A stretch of DNA of 64,000 nucleotides from Pseudomonadota bacterium (GTDB taxonomy: Bacteria; Myxococcota_A; Polyangia; Haliangiales; Haliangiaceae), in assembly GCA_022360315.1 (NCBI GenBank), contig JAKSDA010000035.1, forward strand, positions 1 to 64,000, in the 5' to 3' direction. Under the pieces are notes generated by a model. It saw only the letters and a program-made list of their open reading frames with translations, had not been told where the DNA came from and ran no database searches. This document shows, in pieces, positions 18,525 to 28,052 of this stretch (positions are counted from its first letter, which is position 1; every line of letters begins with the position of its first letter). The translations under genes and the position numbers were made by a program.

Positions 18525-20110
18525 CCGGCAAAGTCCTCGACAATGATATTGGCCGTTGCTTTGGCCGAATTTACCACCCCGGGCACCCCCGCGCCAGGAT
18601 GGGTTCCGGCGCCGACCAGATACAGACCCGGAATGCGAGGATCGCGGTTGTGGGGCCGAAAATAGGCGCTCTGGGTCAGAGTGGGCGCGCACGAAAAGGC
18701 CGTTCCCAGGTGCGAACGCAGGGTGCCAGCAAAATGGGTCGGGTCGATCCAGTGTTTGGTGACCACGTGGTGGCGAAGATCGGGCAACACAGCCTCGAGC
18801 GAGGCCAGGATACGCTCGGCATACTCGGGGCCAACTCGTTGCCAGTCGATGGGCGCATGGCCCAGGTGGGGCACCGGCGACAGGACGTAAAACGAGCCAC
18901 AGCCTGCGGGGGCGAGCGAGGGATCGGTGTGTGTGGGCGCGTGCAGATACAGGCTAAAATCGTCGGCAAGACCAGAACCAGCAAAAATATCGTCGAGCAG
19001 GCCCTTGTAGCGCGGCCCGAAGATCACTGTGTGGTGGACAACCTCGTCGCGGTACGGTCGGTCCGTGCCGAAGTAGAGGACAAAGAGCGACATCGACCAG
19101 TCGAGCTTGTCGAGGCGTTTGACCACGCGCCGGGAACCCGGCACATCGCGAAACAGCTTGTTGTAGGTGTGGTAGATATCGGCATTGGATACCACGAGGT
19201 CAAACCAGTCTGTTGCCGCGCCCGGACTGGTTATGTGGTGGGTTACTCGCGGTCCGTTGTGCCTGGGCTCGACTCGCTCAACCGGGGTGGATAAACGCAC
19301 CCGGCCGCCCAGTTCTTCGAATAGCTGGACCAGGGCGCGGACCAGGGCGCCGGTACCCCCGATGGGAAAGAAAACGCCCCATTTGCGCTCCAGGTAGTGG
19401 ATCAGGGTATAGATCGCACTGGTCGAAAACGGATTGCCGCCGACCAAGAGCGAGTGAAAGCTCAAAACCTGACGGAGTTTTTCGTCTTTCACGAACCGGC
19501 TGACCTGGCCGTAGACCGAGCGATCAGCGCGCAGGCGCATCAGCTCGGGCGCGACCTTGATCATATCCCAAAAGCGCAGGAACGGCGTGTGGGCCAGTTC
19601 GGTATAGCCGGCGTCAAAGACCTGCCGCGAGTACTCGACAAAGCGCTCGTACCCCTCCACATCACCTGGATTGCGCTGGCGGATCTGTTCGACCATGGCC
19701 CGACCATCACCGACATAATCGAAGCTGTCGCGGTCGGACCAGATCAGCCGGTAGAACGGGGTGACCGGCACCAGCTTGACGTAGTCGTCCATGCGCCGCC
19801 CGGCCACGGTAAAGAGCTCCTCGATGCAATGTGGTGCGGTGATCACCGTGGGGCCACCGTCGAACGTGAAACCGTCTTTCTCGTAGACGTAGGCCCGGCC
19901 ACCCGGCTTGTCCCGCGCTTCGTAGATCGTGGTCTCGAACCCGGCTGCCTGCAGCCGAATGGCGACCGCCAGTCCGCCGAACCCGCTGCCGATCACTGCG
20001 GCCCGGCCCATGGCCGGGCGTGCAGCTGTGTCATCAGCATTGCGATCGGATGGACCAGCTCGCTCACTCGGCTGGACAGGAACTTCGGTAAACGACAGTG
20101 GCTCAGCCAT
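18521..20110 (-). CDS. crtI: Phytoene desaturase, CrtI type (529 aa)
   Basis: An FAD-dependent bacterial desaturase that normally takes phytoene to lycopene. After a ~35-residue variable N-terminus comes the dinucleotide fold AVIGSGFGGLAVAIRLQAAG (G41-x-G-x-x-G46), followed by GGRAYVYEKDGFTFDGGPTV. The C-terminal CrtI signature reads DPRIPGLYLVGAGTHPGAGV then PGVVNSAKATANIIVED. ATG 20110 overlaps the end of crtE by 8 bases and is preceded by a perfect GGAGGT at 5 bases spacing. The number of desaturation steps cannot be told from sequence, but the adjacent crtY implies lycopene as product. Confidence 0.97.
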   Translation of the reverse strand: MAEPLSFTEVPVQPSERAGPSDRNADDTAARPAMGRAAVIGSGFGGLAVAIRLQAAGFETTIYEARDKPGGRAYVYEKDGFTFDGGPTVITAPHCIEELFTVAGRRMDDYVKLVPVTPFYRLIWSDRDSFDYVGDGRAMVEQIRQRNPGDVEGYERFVEYSRQVFDAGYTELAHTPFLRFWDMIKVAPELMRLRADRSVYGQVSRFVKDEKLRQVLSFHSLLVGGNPFSTSAIYTLIHYLERKWGVFFPIGGTGALVRALVQLFEELGGRVRLSTPVERVEPRHNGPRVTHHITSPGAATDWFDLVVSNADIYHTYNKLFRDVPGSRRVVKRLDKLDWSMSLFVLYFGTDRPYRDEVVHHTVIFGPRYKGLLDDIFAGSGLADDFSLYLHAPTHTDPSLAPAGCGSFYVLSPVPHLGHAPIDWQRVGPEYAERILASLEAVLPDLRHHVVTKHWIDPTHFAGTLRSHLGTAFSCAPTLTQSAYFRPHNRDPRIPGLYLVGAGTHPGAGVPGVVNSAKATANIIVEDFAG

Positions 20111-21365
20111 AGCTCACCTCCAATCGGTTGATTTCGCGCTCCAGCTCGGCCAGAGCGATCGATCTCGATTCGACTCGATAGCCGGCTTTTTGGCCGGCTT
20201 GGCGACCGCGTTTGCCGTTGTCCCGACCGGCCGCGAGCGGTTCCATGCTCCGGCGCAGTTCGGCGAACGCAGTCGAAAGATGTCGGTGCACCCGATCCCG
20301 GCCGAGGTCAGCCACGATGCGGGCCATCTCGTCGGCGAGCTGGCCCGCATCGTCGGCCGGGTGGGATGAACCATTCGTACCTGCGCGACCGTCGCGCAGT
20401 TGTTTCTCTGGCCGTCGTGCCTGCGCTGTGTCGCCGTGGGTCGATTCGGCCAGCTCGCGGGTGCGTTTTTGCAGGCGCGAGAACGTGCCGGTCTCGGTGT
20501 ATTCGGCCAGCCACGCCCATGGCCAGGTGAGCCGGGCCAGGCGCACGTCTTCCAAGCCTTTTTGCCGCCGCGATGGGGCGACCAGGCCGCCGAGGTCGTC
20601 GAGCATCTGCAGCCCGACACCGAGCTGGTAACCGGCCCGGGCCAGTGCCTCGCATTGCTCCAGGGGTGCCTGGCAGGCCACAGCGCCGAGCCACGCAGCG
20701 AACTCCATGAGGGCACCGGTCTTGAGCCCGGTGGCCATGGCTACAGTTTCGGCCACGTCGGCTCGGTCGAGATCGCATACCCGCGTGGAAAGATCCAGCG
20801 CCTGGCCCTGATGGCAATACAACATCGTCGACACGGCGCGGCGCTGTACCGTGGTCGCGACCCGGTCGGGCAGGCCGCGGGTCATCAGTTGCAGCGACCA
20901 GAAATACAGCCAGTTGCCGGTATTGAGCGCCAGCGGCGTACCGTAAAGATGGTGCAACGCCGGTCGTCCACGCCGGGTTTCGGACTGATCCTGAATATCG
21001 TCCACGATGAGCGAACCGGCGTGGAGAACTTCGACAGCCAAGGGCAGTTCAGCGGGTAACTGACCCGGCTCACCCCCGGCCAGCGCCCAGGCATGGCGGA
21101 CCAACCGGCCGCGAAATCCCTTGCTCGGACGGCCGAGGAATTCGCGCACGGGCGCCAATAACGCCTGTTCACAGAGATGGTCGAGCACCGGCGATTGGCC
21201 GTGTGGCTGTTCGAGGTGGCTCGATGGCGCGTTCGAGCCCGTGTTTCGCCCGGGCCGCGCAGTCGAAGTGCGACCGGCAAGCCCGCTCGCCCTGCCTCGC
21301 CCGAAATCGCGCTCGAGCAGGGCGATGAGCGCTGCGTCGCGCTGCAGTGGCTGACGTTGGCTCAT
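20103..21365 (-). CDS. crtE: Geranylgeranyl diphosphate synthase-like polyprenyl synthase (420 aa)
   Basis: Isoprenyl diphosphate synthase supplying C20 precursor to CrtB. The first Asp-rich motif DDIQD (122-126) is intact in AGSLIVDDIQDQSETRRGRP. The second motif reads DDLGG (256-260) where the family normally has DDxxD, so its last Asp is lost. The start ATG 21365 overlaps the crtY stop (ATGA); the open frame upstream lies in crtY. At 420 residues it is longer than usual (~300-350), with an N-terminal extension of ~50 residues and a C-terminal insert rich in Arg and Gly. The assignment to crtE rests on family and context; activity with an altered second motif is an open question. Confidence 0.9.
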   Translation of the reverse strand: MSQRQPLQRDAALIALLERDFGRGRASGLAGRTSTARPGRNTGSNAPSSHLEQPHGQSPVLDHLCEQALLAPVREFLGRPSKGFRGRLVRHAWALAGGEPGQLPAELPLAVEVLHAGSLIVDDIQDQSETRRGRPALHHLYGTPLALNTGNWLYFWSLQLMTRGLPDRVATTVQRRAVSTMLYCHQGQALDLSTRVCDLDRADVAETVAMATGLKTGALMEFAAWLGAVACQAPLEQCEALARAGYQLGVGLQMLDDLGGLVAPSRRQKGLEDVRLARLTWPWAWLAEYTETGTFSRLQKRTRELAESTHGDTAQARRPEKQLRDGRAGTNGSSHPADDAGQLADEMARIVADLGRDRVHRHLSTAFAELRRSMEPLAAGRDNGKRGRQAGQKAGYRVESRSIALAELEREINRLEVSYG

Positions 21366-22624
21366 CGGGTACCTCGCTGGGCCGGCGCCAGGGGAGACGA
21401 AAGGGCCTTTCTGATCGATAAACCCCGGGGCGGCAGGCCCATGAGGATGCGCAGGCGATCGCCACGGGTGAGCGCAAGGGCGTAAAAACGCCGTATCGTG
21501 GCCTCGGGAAGCCGGTAGAACCGTTTGAATACGTTGTAGCGCTGGTCGGGCGGAAACCAGCCGAACATCATCTTGTTGAGCTTGTAGCAATACGAGGCCT
21601 GGCGATTCTGTTCTGCAACCAGTTCGAGAAATCCGGCGCCGATCAGTTCGTCCGGCGTGGTGCTCGATACATGGTCGGCCAGCCTGACCGCGACGGGAAA
21701 TGAATACCCGGTGGCCGGATGAAACCACCCGCCGCGGTAGCCAGCGACCATTGGACCGTCCGGGGCCGGCAGTTCCACCTGCCCTTGCCACGGCATGGGC
21801 AGGATCCCGGTCTCCTCCCGGGCGATGCCGCTGACCCGTAGACCCATTTGTTCCGCATACCCGGTGACGTTGTGGCGCAACTGATCGTTAGCCAATGAAG
21901 GGGTGTCAGAGAAATGGGTCTCCTCGATCAACACCCGGTCTCGGGCCAGCGGCAAGACGTAAAAAAAGCGATAGCCATCCTCTCCTTGCTCGACTGTGGC
22001 ATCCATGATGACTGGCCGGGCCAGCTCGTGGCCGGCAGCGAGGATGAACTCGCAGCCGAGAAATTTCTGATAGCCGGTCGTGCCAGCCGGATAACTGGCG
22101 CGAGGTCCGCGGGCATCGATCACTGCACGGCCGCGGAGCTGACGACCATCGGCCAAAAAAACCTCCCGGCCGGCCAGATCCTTCACCTCGCAATGCAAGA
22201 ACAGCGAACATCCCGGCCTTTCAGACAATCGCTCGGTAACTACCCGGTGCAGACGCTCGCAGGTCACCGCCGCATACGGCGTGTCGAGCACGCGCCCGAG
22301 CCCGGGAAAGCGAATCTCGTATCCCGGCCAGCGGTGCGCGATCAGCGGATCCACGAATGTGCCTGCCCGCTCGCTCACGTCGTCCGAGTGAAAGCACCAG
22401 ATATGGTTTCCGCCCAGTACCCCGCGACGCTCGACCAGGGCCAGACGTACCTCTGGTCGCCGGACCAGTAGCGCCATGGCAATGAGACTGTTTTGTAGAC
22501 CCCCGCCGACCAGGATGTAGTCGAACAGATGATCGTTACCCTGTGATCCCGCTGGTGAACTCACGCCTGCTTCCACCCATGCCAGCTTCTCAACAGGGCG
22601 GTTGACCGCAGACCTGGCCCGCAT
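21362..22624 (-). CDS. crtY: Lycopene beta-cyclase, CrtY type (420 aa)
   Basis: A flavoprotein-like lycopene cyclase. It has the dinucleotide motif DYILVGGGLQNSLIAMAL (35-52), LALVERRGVLGGNHIWCFHS, AVIDARGPRA, FLGCEFILAAGHELARPVIM, RDRVLIEETHFSDTP and GIAREETGILPMPW, followed by AGYRGGWFHPATGYSFPVAV. These are hallmarks of the CrtY/CrtL cyclase family, which forms beta-ionone rings from lycopene. It is the first gene of the crt operon and is coupled to crtE. The N-terminal ~30 residues are variable, so a downstream start is possible. The promoter probably lies in the 180 bases upstream. Confidence 0.96.
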   Translation of the reverse strand: MRARSAVNRPVEKLAWVEAGVSSPAGSQGNDHLFDYILVGGGLQNSLIAMALLVRRPEVRLALVERRGVLGGNHIWCFHSDDVSERAGTFVDPLIAHRWPGYEIRFPGLGRVLDTPYAAVTCERLHRVVTERLSERPGCSLFLHCEVKDLAGREVFLADGRQLRGRAVIDARGPRASYPAGTTGYQKFLGCEFILAAGHELARPVIMDATVEQGEDGYRFFYVLPLARDRVLIEETHFSDTPSLANDQLRHNVTGYAEQMGLRVSGIAREETGILPMPWQGQVELPAPDGPMVAGYRGGWFHPATGYSFPVAVRLADHVSSTTPDELIGAGFLELVAEQNRQASYCYKLNKMMFGWFPPDQRYNVFKRFYRLPEATIRRFYALALTRGDRLRILMGLPPRGLSIRKALSSPLAPAQRGTR

Positions 22625-22720
22625 TGTCGGGTCAGGTGCCTAGCGCAAGAAGCGCGTGAGGCGCAAGAAGTGCGTAAATAGACAAATACGGCTGACGGAT
22701 CCATAGTCTCCCCTCTTGAT

Positions 22721-22749
22721 ACGACTAATTCGACCAGTCGTTTTAGTCG
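22721..22749. promoter_or_regulatory. Overlapping inverted repeats upstream of the crt operon (operator candidate)
   Basis: ACGACT (22721-22726) is the inverse of AGTCGT (22736-22741), and CGACTA (22722-22727) is the inverse of TAGTCG (22744-22749). The cluster sits about 100 bases before crtY and about 55 bases before the divergent TatT-family gene. It is AT-richer than its surroundings, as expected for a control region. The binding protein is unknown. Confidence 0.4.
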
Positions 22750-22804
22750 ATACCACGTAGCAGGCCTTGACGCAATCCGAGATTGCGTCCAAAGATTCTA
22801 TCGA

Positions 22805-23716
22805 GTGAGGATTACACTACTTCTACCTGTTACAGCAATCGTATATGGGAACTTTTCTTGCTCGAATTTCATCGAGCGGCAGGCCATGAAGACGACTGTA
22901 TCGCTCATCGAGCGCAGCAAAGCGGCCATGCAGCAAGAGTCGGATTACGAACTTGCCCGGGCTGCGGTACCCAGCGGGATCAAGACGCTGGAAGGTTTCT
23001 ACGTCGGGTTTCCCGAAAACGTCCGACTTCGGGCGCTTCTGGCCGAAGCGGTTTGTCAGTACGGCGCGGGATTCTTGCAGGATGACTGGGAGGCGGCAGT
23101 GCTGGACGGCGATGGTGAGCAGGCAAATCGGGTGCGCGCCAGCGCGCGGCGCATACTGGCCCGGTGCATCAATTACGGACTGCTGCTGCTCGACCCGATG
23201 TGGGCCGAGGCGTTGTGGGACGACCCTCCATCACTGGCCCGACTGGTCGCCGGGGCGGGTCGCGACGAGGTTGCGGGCATGTTTTGGGTCGGGCTCGGAC
23301 TGGCCTCTCTGGCTGGCATGGATCCCGAAAATCCGGTGCTCGCTGCCCGATTGACCCTGGCCGAGGGTTTGCTCTTGCGCGTGGCCGAACTCGACAGCGG
23401 ATTTTCCGACGGCCTGGCCGATATGTCGCTGGGTATCTTGTACAGTGCACGCAGCGCGGCAGTGGGCGGAAATCCGGCTCAGGGCAAGCGCCATTTTGCT
23501 CGCGCTCGCCGCATCACGGGGGGCAAATCGCTGATGGTCGAGGTCATGTACGCTCGCTACTACGCGGTCACCACACGTGATCGCGCGCTCTTTCGCGACG
23601 CTTTGATGCGGGTTTTGCGCACGCCGCCATCCATATGGCCAGAAAATCGGCTGTCCAACGAAATGGCCCAGCGCAAGGCGCGGAGATATCTCGCCCACGA
23701 ACGCCGATGGTTCTAA
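22805..23716 (+). CDS. TatT-family TRAP-associated TPR lipoprotein-like protein (303 aa)
   Basis: The TatT family comprises helical TPR-like periplasmic lipoproteins first described as the T component of some TRAP transporters. The pattern is visible here: PENVRLRALLAEAVCQYGAG, AGFLQDDWEAAVLDGDGEQA, RRILARCINYGLLLL, FWVGLGLASLAG, DGLADMSLGILYSARSAAVG and QGKRHFARARRITGGKSLMV. GTG at 22805 gives a hydrophobic N-terminus ending in GNFSC, a weak lipobox; ATG 22886 is an alternative start without a signal. No TRAP P, Q or M subunits lie nearby, so it is an orphan paralogue. It is divergent from crtY and may share its control region by position only. Confidence 0.8.
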   Translation: MRITLLLPVTAIVYGNFSCSNFIERQAMKTTVSLIERSKAAMQQESDYELARAAVPSGIKTLEGFYVGFPENVRLRALLAEAVCQYGAGFLQDDWEAAVLDGDGEQANRVRASARRILARCINYGLLLLDPMWAEALWDDPPSLARLVAGAGRDEVAGMFWVGLGLASLAGMDPENPVLAARLTLAEGLLLRVAELDSGFSDGLADMSLGILYSARSAAVGGNPAQGKRHFARARRITGGKSLMVEVMYARYYAVTTRDRALFRDALMRVLRTPPSIWPENRLSNEMAQRKARRYLAHERRWF

Positions 23717-23906
23717 CCCGCATTGCAAAGGGCCGTCCGGAAACACAGTTATCTGCCGCCAGCGAGCGGAAGGCACCACACAAGTAGCACTGCGCGCCCG
23801 GTCCATGCAGCGGTGCGGATCCAGTTGCCCGCGACCAGCGCTCGGACAGAGCCGAAAGAGCGGCGTTGCATGAGCTGCTCACCGGCGTGGCGGTACCGAG
23901 TGCAGT

Positions 23907-26900
23907 TCAGCTCTGGCCGAGCAGCCGCCGCGCTGTTCGCATGTCGGCAGTGTCGAGGCCTTCGGTGAACTCCGAAGTCACCGAGCGGAGCTGCTGTTCG
24001 GCCTGCTCTGCCCCGGAGGTGATACGGAACAGGCTGATCGCGGCGCGCAACCCCAGGGTCTTGCCGCCCTGATCGTGGGCGACTTCGAGCGCGTCCCGAA
24101 GGTATGTCGCGGCTGCCTCGACATCGTGTGGATTTCTGGCCAGAGTGAGTTCACCGCGGACGCGCAATACTTCGGGCTCGTAGTAGTGCTCGTCGTTACG
24201 CGTGATCATCTCCTCGCTCTTGATCAGCTCGTTGGCACAGTCGTCGAGCTGTCCGTGCGCGAGGTAGGCGTTGGCCAGCAATGTGTAGAACATGGTCGTG
24301 CCCGCCTGAGCACCGGTCTTGCACCATCTGTCGATGCCCTTCTTGAGGGTGGCGATCCCCTCTTCCAGCCGACCCATTCCGACGATTGCCCAGCCGTGTT
24401 GGATCAGGCTATGGGCGTTCCACAAAAGCAGGTCCTTGGCGACGGCCAGGTCCCCTGCCTGTCGCGTCACCTCGAACGCGGCCGAGAAATCGCCGCGTTG
24501 GTTGCACACCATCCCGAGATAGCTGCGGGCGAATGCGATGTTGATCGGTTGCCCGAGTTCGAGTGCGATCGCCTCGGCATTGCGGGCCGTGGTCAGGGCG
24601 AGGTCGAGCTCGCCTAGCAGGGCTAGCGACCAGGCGACGTACAGGTGAGACGCCATACCCGGGTCGTGTCCGTACTCGTGGCTCAGCCTGGCGTCCCGGG
24701 CAATTTCGTAGTGGTTTGCCGCCTTGCGCGAGTGGTCGCGCCCCGCTGCCAGCTCGCCGCTCAACAAGAGCGCCGTCCCGAGCGCGCGGTGGGCGAGCAG
24801 AAGTTTGGTCCGTTCGAGGGACAGCTCGGCCACTTCGAGCAGGCGAGCGCCGAGTGCGCGCGCCTCGGGCAGCGCTCCCCGGACCAGCTTGAACTCCCAC
24901 AGCCCGTGCAGCGACGCAAACAAACTGGAGTGGTCGCCTGCCACCTGGCACAGCGTTTGCGCGCGCGAGTAGACCTTCTGGATCTCGGGGTGGGCGTAGC
25001 CCTTGACCGCCATCAGCGCAGGCCCCAGTGCGTTGAGCAGGTCGAACTCGCGCTGGCTGCGCCGCTGGCTCTTGGGCAGCCCGTTCAGCAGCTCGAGCGC
25101 GTGGCGCAGGTGGTGAATCGCCTCGACCAGCGCCGAGCGCCTGACCGCGAGCTTGCTGGCGCGCTCCAGGTGAACGATCGCGGTCGCAGGGTGACCGGCG
25201 CGTTCGTAGTGATAGGCCAGCCGCTCCGGTTCCACGGCCCTGCCGCTGTCCTCCAGCGCCCGGGCCACCCGAAGGTGGTGCGCGCTGCGGGTCTGTCGCG
25301 TCATCGACTCATACACGGTCTGCTGGAGCAAGGCGTGGCTGAACACGAACTGCCCCTGCTCGTGGCCGTCGGTGTGCGCGAGCAGTCCGGACTCGACCAG
25401 CCGGCTCAGGCAGCCGGCCAGCTGGAGCTTTTCGTACTGTGAGACGGCCCGTATCAGCTCGGCGTCGAAGTCGCGCCCGATCGCCGAGCCCAGCCGCGCG
25501 ATATACTGCTGCTCGGGCGACAGGCGGTCTACCCGGGCGAGCAGCAGGTTGGCCAGGGTGGCGGGCACCGACGCCTCGTTCAGTTCGATCACGCCGCTTG
25601 CCCTGGTACTGTGCCGCTCGGTCCCGAACAGCTGGCGGGCGAACTCCTCGACGTAGAGCGGGATGCCCTCGGTCCGCGCGAACAGCGTGCGTATCTGCTC
25701 TTCGGGCAGTGTGCGACGGCCGGCGAGGAATTTCGCGAACGCCTCCACATCGCGGTAGTTCAGCCGGCCCAGCTGGGTGTGATGGACGTGCGGCCCGCTC
25801 GGCCAGTGGGGAGAAAACCCGGGTCGAAACGTCAAGAGGACCAGGACCGGGGTGTCTGCCACCCGCGCGAACAGAGCGCTGAGGAAATCGAGGGTCGATG
25901 GGTCGATCCAGTGCAGATCTTCGACGACCAGCAGCAATGGACGCTTGCTGGCCATCCGCCCCAGCATGACGACCAGCGATTCGATGAGCGTTTGCTTTTT
26001 GTCGGCGCGCGGCAGCTTTGCCCGCTGGTAACGGTCGGGGAGCTCTACCGCCAGCAGTGAGGCATAGAGCGGCATGTGGCGGTCCAGGTCCAGATCGAGC
26101 GACTGCAGCGAACGCTCCATGTGGTGAATCTTTTCCGTGTCAGAGTTTTCATCGCGAATGGTCATGAATCGCCGGAGCAGCCCCAAAATTGGGTAGAACG
26201 CGCTGTTGGCGTGTTGCTGCCAGCACTGCAGCGCGATGTCGAGGCATTCCGAGGTCCGCACGTGGCTCACGATCTGCCGCACCAACCTCGACTTGCCAAT
26301 CCCGGCCTCGCCGCTGATCATGGCGACCTGGCCCCGGCCGGCGCAGGCTCTCAGCCACAGGTCCAGGTGTTCGGCGATCTCGTGGTCACGGCCGACGAGC
26401 GGGGCCAGCGCCGCGTCAGCAGCGCGGTTGAAGCGCATCTGTACCTCGACCGGCCGGAGGACCCGGTGGATGGCGCCACCGGTTGGCGGCCACGGATGGC
26501 GCATGGCTGGCGCGTCGACTTTCTGCGTCGCGAACAACCCGCGCACCAATCGATGTGTGTTGCCGCAGATCAAGATGTCGCCCGGCCTGGCCTGATCGCG
26601 CAAAACCGACACGGCGTCCGGCGCGTTGCCGCGCAGCACCGGCCACCCGGGCGACATCCCCGAGAACGGATCTGTATCGACCAGAACCCGGTCGGTGTGC
26701 AGGCCGACCTGAATTGCCGATTTGACGCCGAACTGGCGGCCCAGCTCGACTGCCGTGTCGCGGAGCTCCAGCGCGGCCTGTACCGCGTACTGAGCATCGT
26801 CCTCGTCGGCCCGGGGATAGCCAAAGCAAGCCACCATGCGACTGCCCACCGCGGCCACCAGCGTGCCGCCGCCCCGCTTGAGGACGTTGTCGACGCTGTA

Positions 26901-28052
26901 ATGGAAGCTGCGAGACAGTTGCCCGGTGGTTTCGAAGTCGAGCTCGCCGCCGGTGATCCGCAGCTGGCACGCCAAAAGGGTCAGCTGGCGCTGTGCCGAC
27001 TGCTGTCCGAGCTCGGCCGGACGCGACTCAGCGACATCGCGCTGCATCCGGGTGAGCGTCTCCAGAAGCTCGGTCGCGGACTGTATCCGCACGTCGACTG
27101 ATTTGGCCAGCATGCGCTCGATCAGCTGTGCGGCGACTTCGGGGGCGTCCGGCAGCGCACCTGCGGTGAGCGGCATGGGCTCCGGCGACAGCACCATGTC
27201 GCGAACCTCGGCGACCGACAGTCCGGCAAATGGCAGCTTGCCGACCAGCATGTTGTAGAAGAGCATACCCACGGCCCATATGTCGGTCCGCTCGTCGGGC
27301 GCCTGATTCCCCCACTGTTCCGGCGACATGAACGCTGGCGTGCCGGCCCGCTCGAACGTCAGCGCGTTCATATACTCGGTCATGAACGTGTTGCCCAGGT
27401 TGGCGAACTGCTCGACCCGGTAGACCAGGCCAAAGTCGAGCAGCTTGATACTGCCGTCGTGCAGGACGATGATGTTGCCGGGCTTGAGATCGCGGTGGAT
27501 CAGGCCGTTGTGATGGGCGTGCACCAACCCCTCGACGATCCGGCGCGCGATGTCGAGCGCCCGCTCGTACGGGATCGGGCCGCGTGCGATCTCGGCCTTG
27601 AGGGTGTGGCCGCGCAGGAACTCCATCACCAGGAACGGCAGTCCGCGCCACATGCCGATGTCATAAATCTGTACGATATTGCGGTGATTGAGCTTGGCGA
27701 TGGCGCGGGCCTCGTTTTTTAGCAACGCGATTATCTGGTCGGCCGGCCGCGGCGCCCTCGGCATGATGATCTTCACCGCAGTGTAGCGGCTGAGCTCCCC
27801 GTCGAGCGCCTTGAACACGCGCCCCATGGCACCGGATCCGAGCGTTTCGACGAGCTGAAATCGGTTGTCCTTGCCCAGCCGGTCGCCCACGCTGGGCTGC
27901 CAGCTCTCATCCCCATCGCGCGCCAGGGCCGACTGCTCGCTCGGGCGCGGGCTCGCGCTCGACGCAGTGGGTGTGTCATCCTCGAAGTCACTGACCAGCT
28001 GGCTGGCCAGGGTGGGAAGAACTTCGGTTTCTTTTGACTCCTGATTGCGCAC
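23907..28052 (-). CDS. Ser/Thr protein kinase fused to cyclase-like, AAA ATPase and TPR domains (1381 aa)
   Basis: Four parts are visible. Residues 64-340 are a Hanks-type kinase: LGSGAMGRVFKA glycine loop, VKII Lys94, HRDLKPGN (186-193), DFG (206-208), GTPAFMSPEQ. Residues ~353-535 resemble a class III nucleotide cyclase domain, but catalytic metal residues are not evident, so it is likely regulatory. Residues ~550-830 are an AAA/signal-transduction ATPase: VGRDHEI, Walker A GEAGIGKS (581-588), Walker B LLLVVEDLHWIDPSTLDF. The rest to the end is TPR-like helices. This architecture is common in myxobacterial regulators acting on serine/threonine phosphorylation cascades. Start is GTG 28052, consistent with the kinase N-terminus. 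Signal and target are unknown. Confidence 0.95.
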   Translation of the reverse strand: MRNQESKETEVLPTLASQLVSDFEDDTPTASSASPRPSEQSALARDGDESWQPSVGDRLGKDNRFQLVETLGSGAMGRVFKALDGELSRYTAVKIIMPRAPRPADQIIALLKNEARAIAKLNHRNIVQIYDIGMWRGLPFLVMEFLRGHTLKAEIARGPIPYERALDIARRIVEGLVHAHHNGLIHRDLKPGNIIVLHDGSIKLLDFGLVYRVEQFANLGNTFMTEYMNALTFERAGTPAFMSPEQWGNQAPDERTDIWAVGMLFYNMLVGKLPFAGLSVAEVRDMVLSPEPMPLTAGALPDAPEVAAQLIERMLAKSVDVRIQSATELLETLTRMQRDVAESRPAELGQQSAQRQLTLLACQLRITGGELDFETTGQLSRSFHYSVDNVLKRGGGTLVAAVGSRMVACFGYPRADEDDAQYAVQAALELRDTAVELGRQFGVKSAIQVGLHTDRVLVDTDPFSGMSPGWPVLRGNAPDAVSVLRDQARPGDILICGNTHRLVRGLFATQKVDAPAMRHPWPPTGGAIHRVLRPVEVQMRFNRAADAALAPLVGRDHEIAEHLDLWLRACAGRGQVAMISGEAGIGKSRLVRQIVSHVRTSECLDIALQCWQQHANSAFYPILGLLRRFMTIRDENSDTEKIHHMERSLQSLDLDLDRHMPLYASLLAVELPDRYQRAKLPRADKKQTLIESLVVMLGRMASKRPLLLVVEDLHWIDPSTLDFLSALFARVADTPVLVLLTFRPGFSPHWPSGPHVHHTQLGRLNYRDVEAFAKFLAGRRTLPEEQIRTLFARTEGIPLYVEEFARQLFGTERHSTRASGVIELNEASVPATLANLLLARVDRLSPEQQYIARLGSAIGRDFDAELIRAVSQYEKLQLAGCLSRLVESGLLAHTDGHEQGQFVFSHALLQQTVYESMTRQTRSAHHLRVARALEDSGRAVEPERLAYHYERAGHPATAIVHLERASKLAVRRSALVEAIHHLRHALELLNGLPKSQRRSQREFDLLNALGPALMAVKGYAHPEIQKVYSRAQTLCQVAGDHSSLFASLHGLWEFKLVRGALPEARALGARLLEVAELSLERTKLLLAHRALGTALLLSGELAAGRDHSRKAANHYEIARDARLSHEYGHDPGMASHLYVAWSLALLGELDLALTTARNAEAIALELGQPINIAFARSYLGMVCNQRGDFSAAFEVTRQAGDLAVAKDLLLWNAHSLIQHGWAIVGMGRLEEGIATLKKGIDRWCKTGAQAGTTMFYTLLANAYLAHGQLDDCANELIKSEEMITRNDEHYYEPEVLRVRGELTLARNPHDVEAAATYLRDALEVAHDQGGKTLGLRAAISLFRITSGAEQAEQQLRSVTSEFTEGLDTADMRTARRLLGQS

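Noticed and set aside
20103..21791. Extended crtE reading frame (562 codons)
   Set aside because: The extra N-terminal part lies inside crtY; ATG 21365 with the ATGA overlap is the better start.
26076..27101. 341-codon plus-strand open frame opposite the kinase gene
   Set aside because: Antisense to the kinase/cyclase/ATPase protein, whose motifs fix the true strand.
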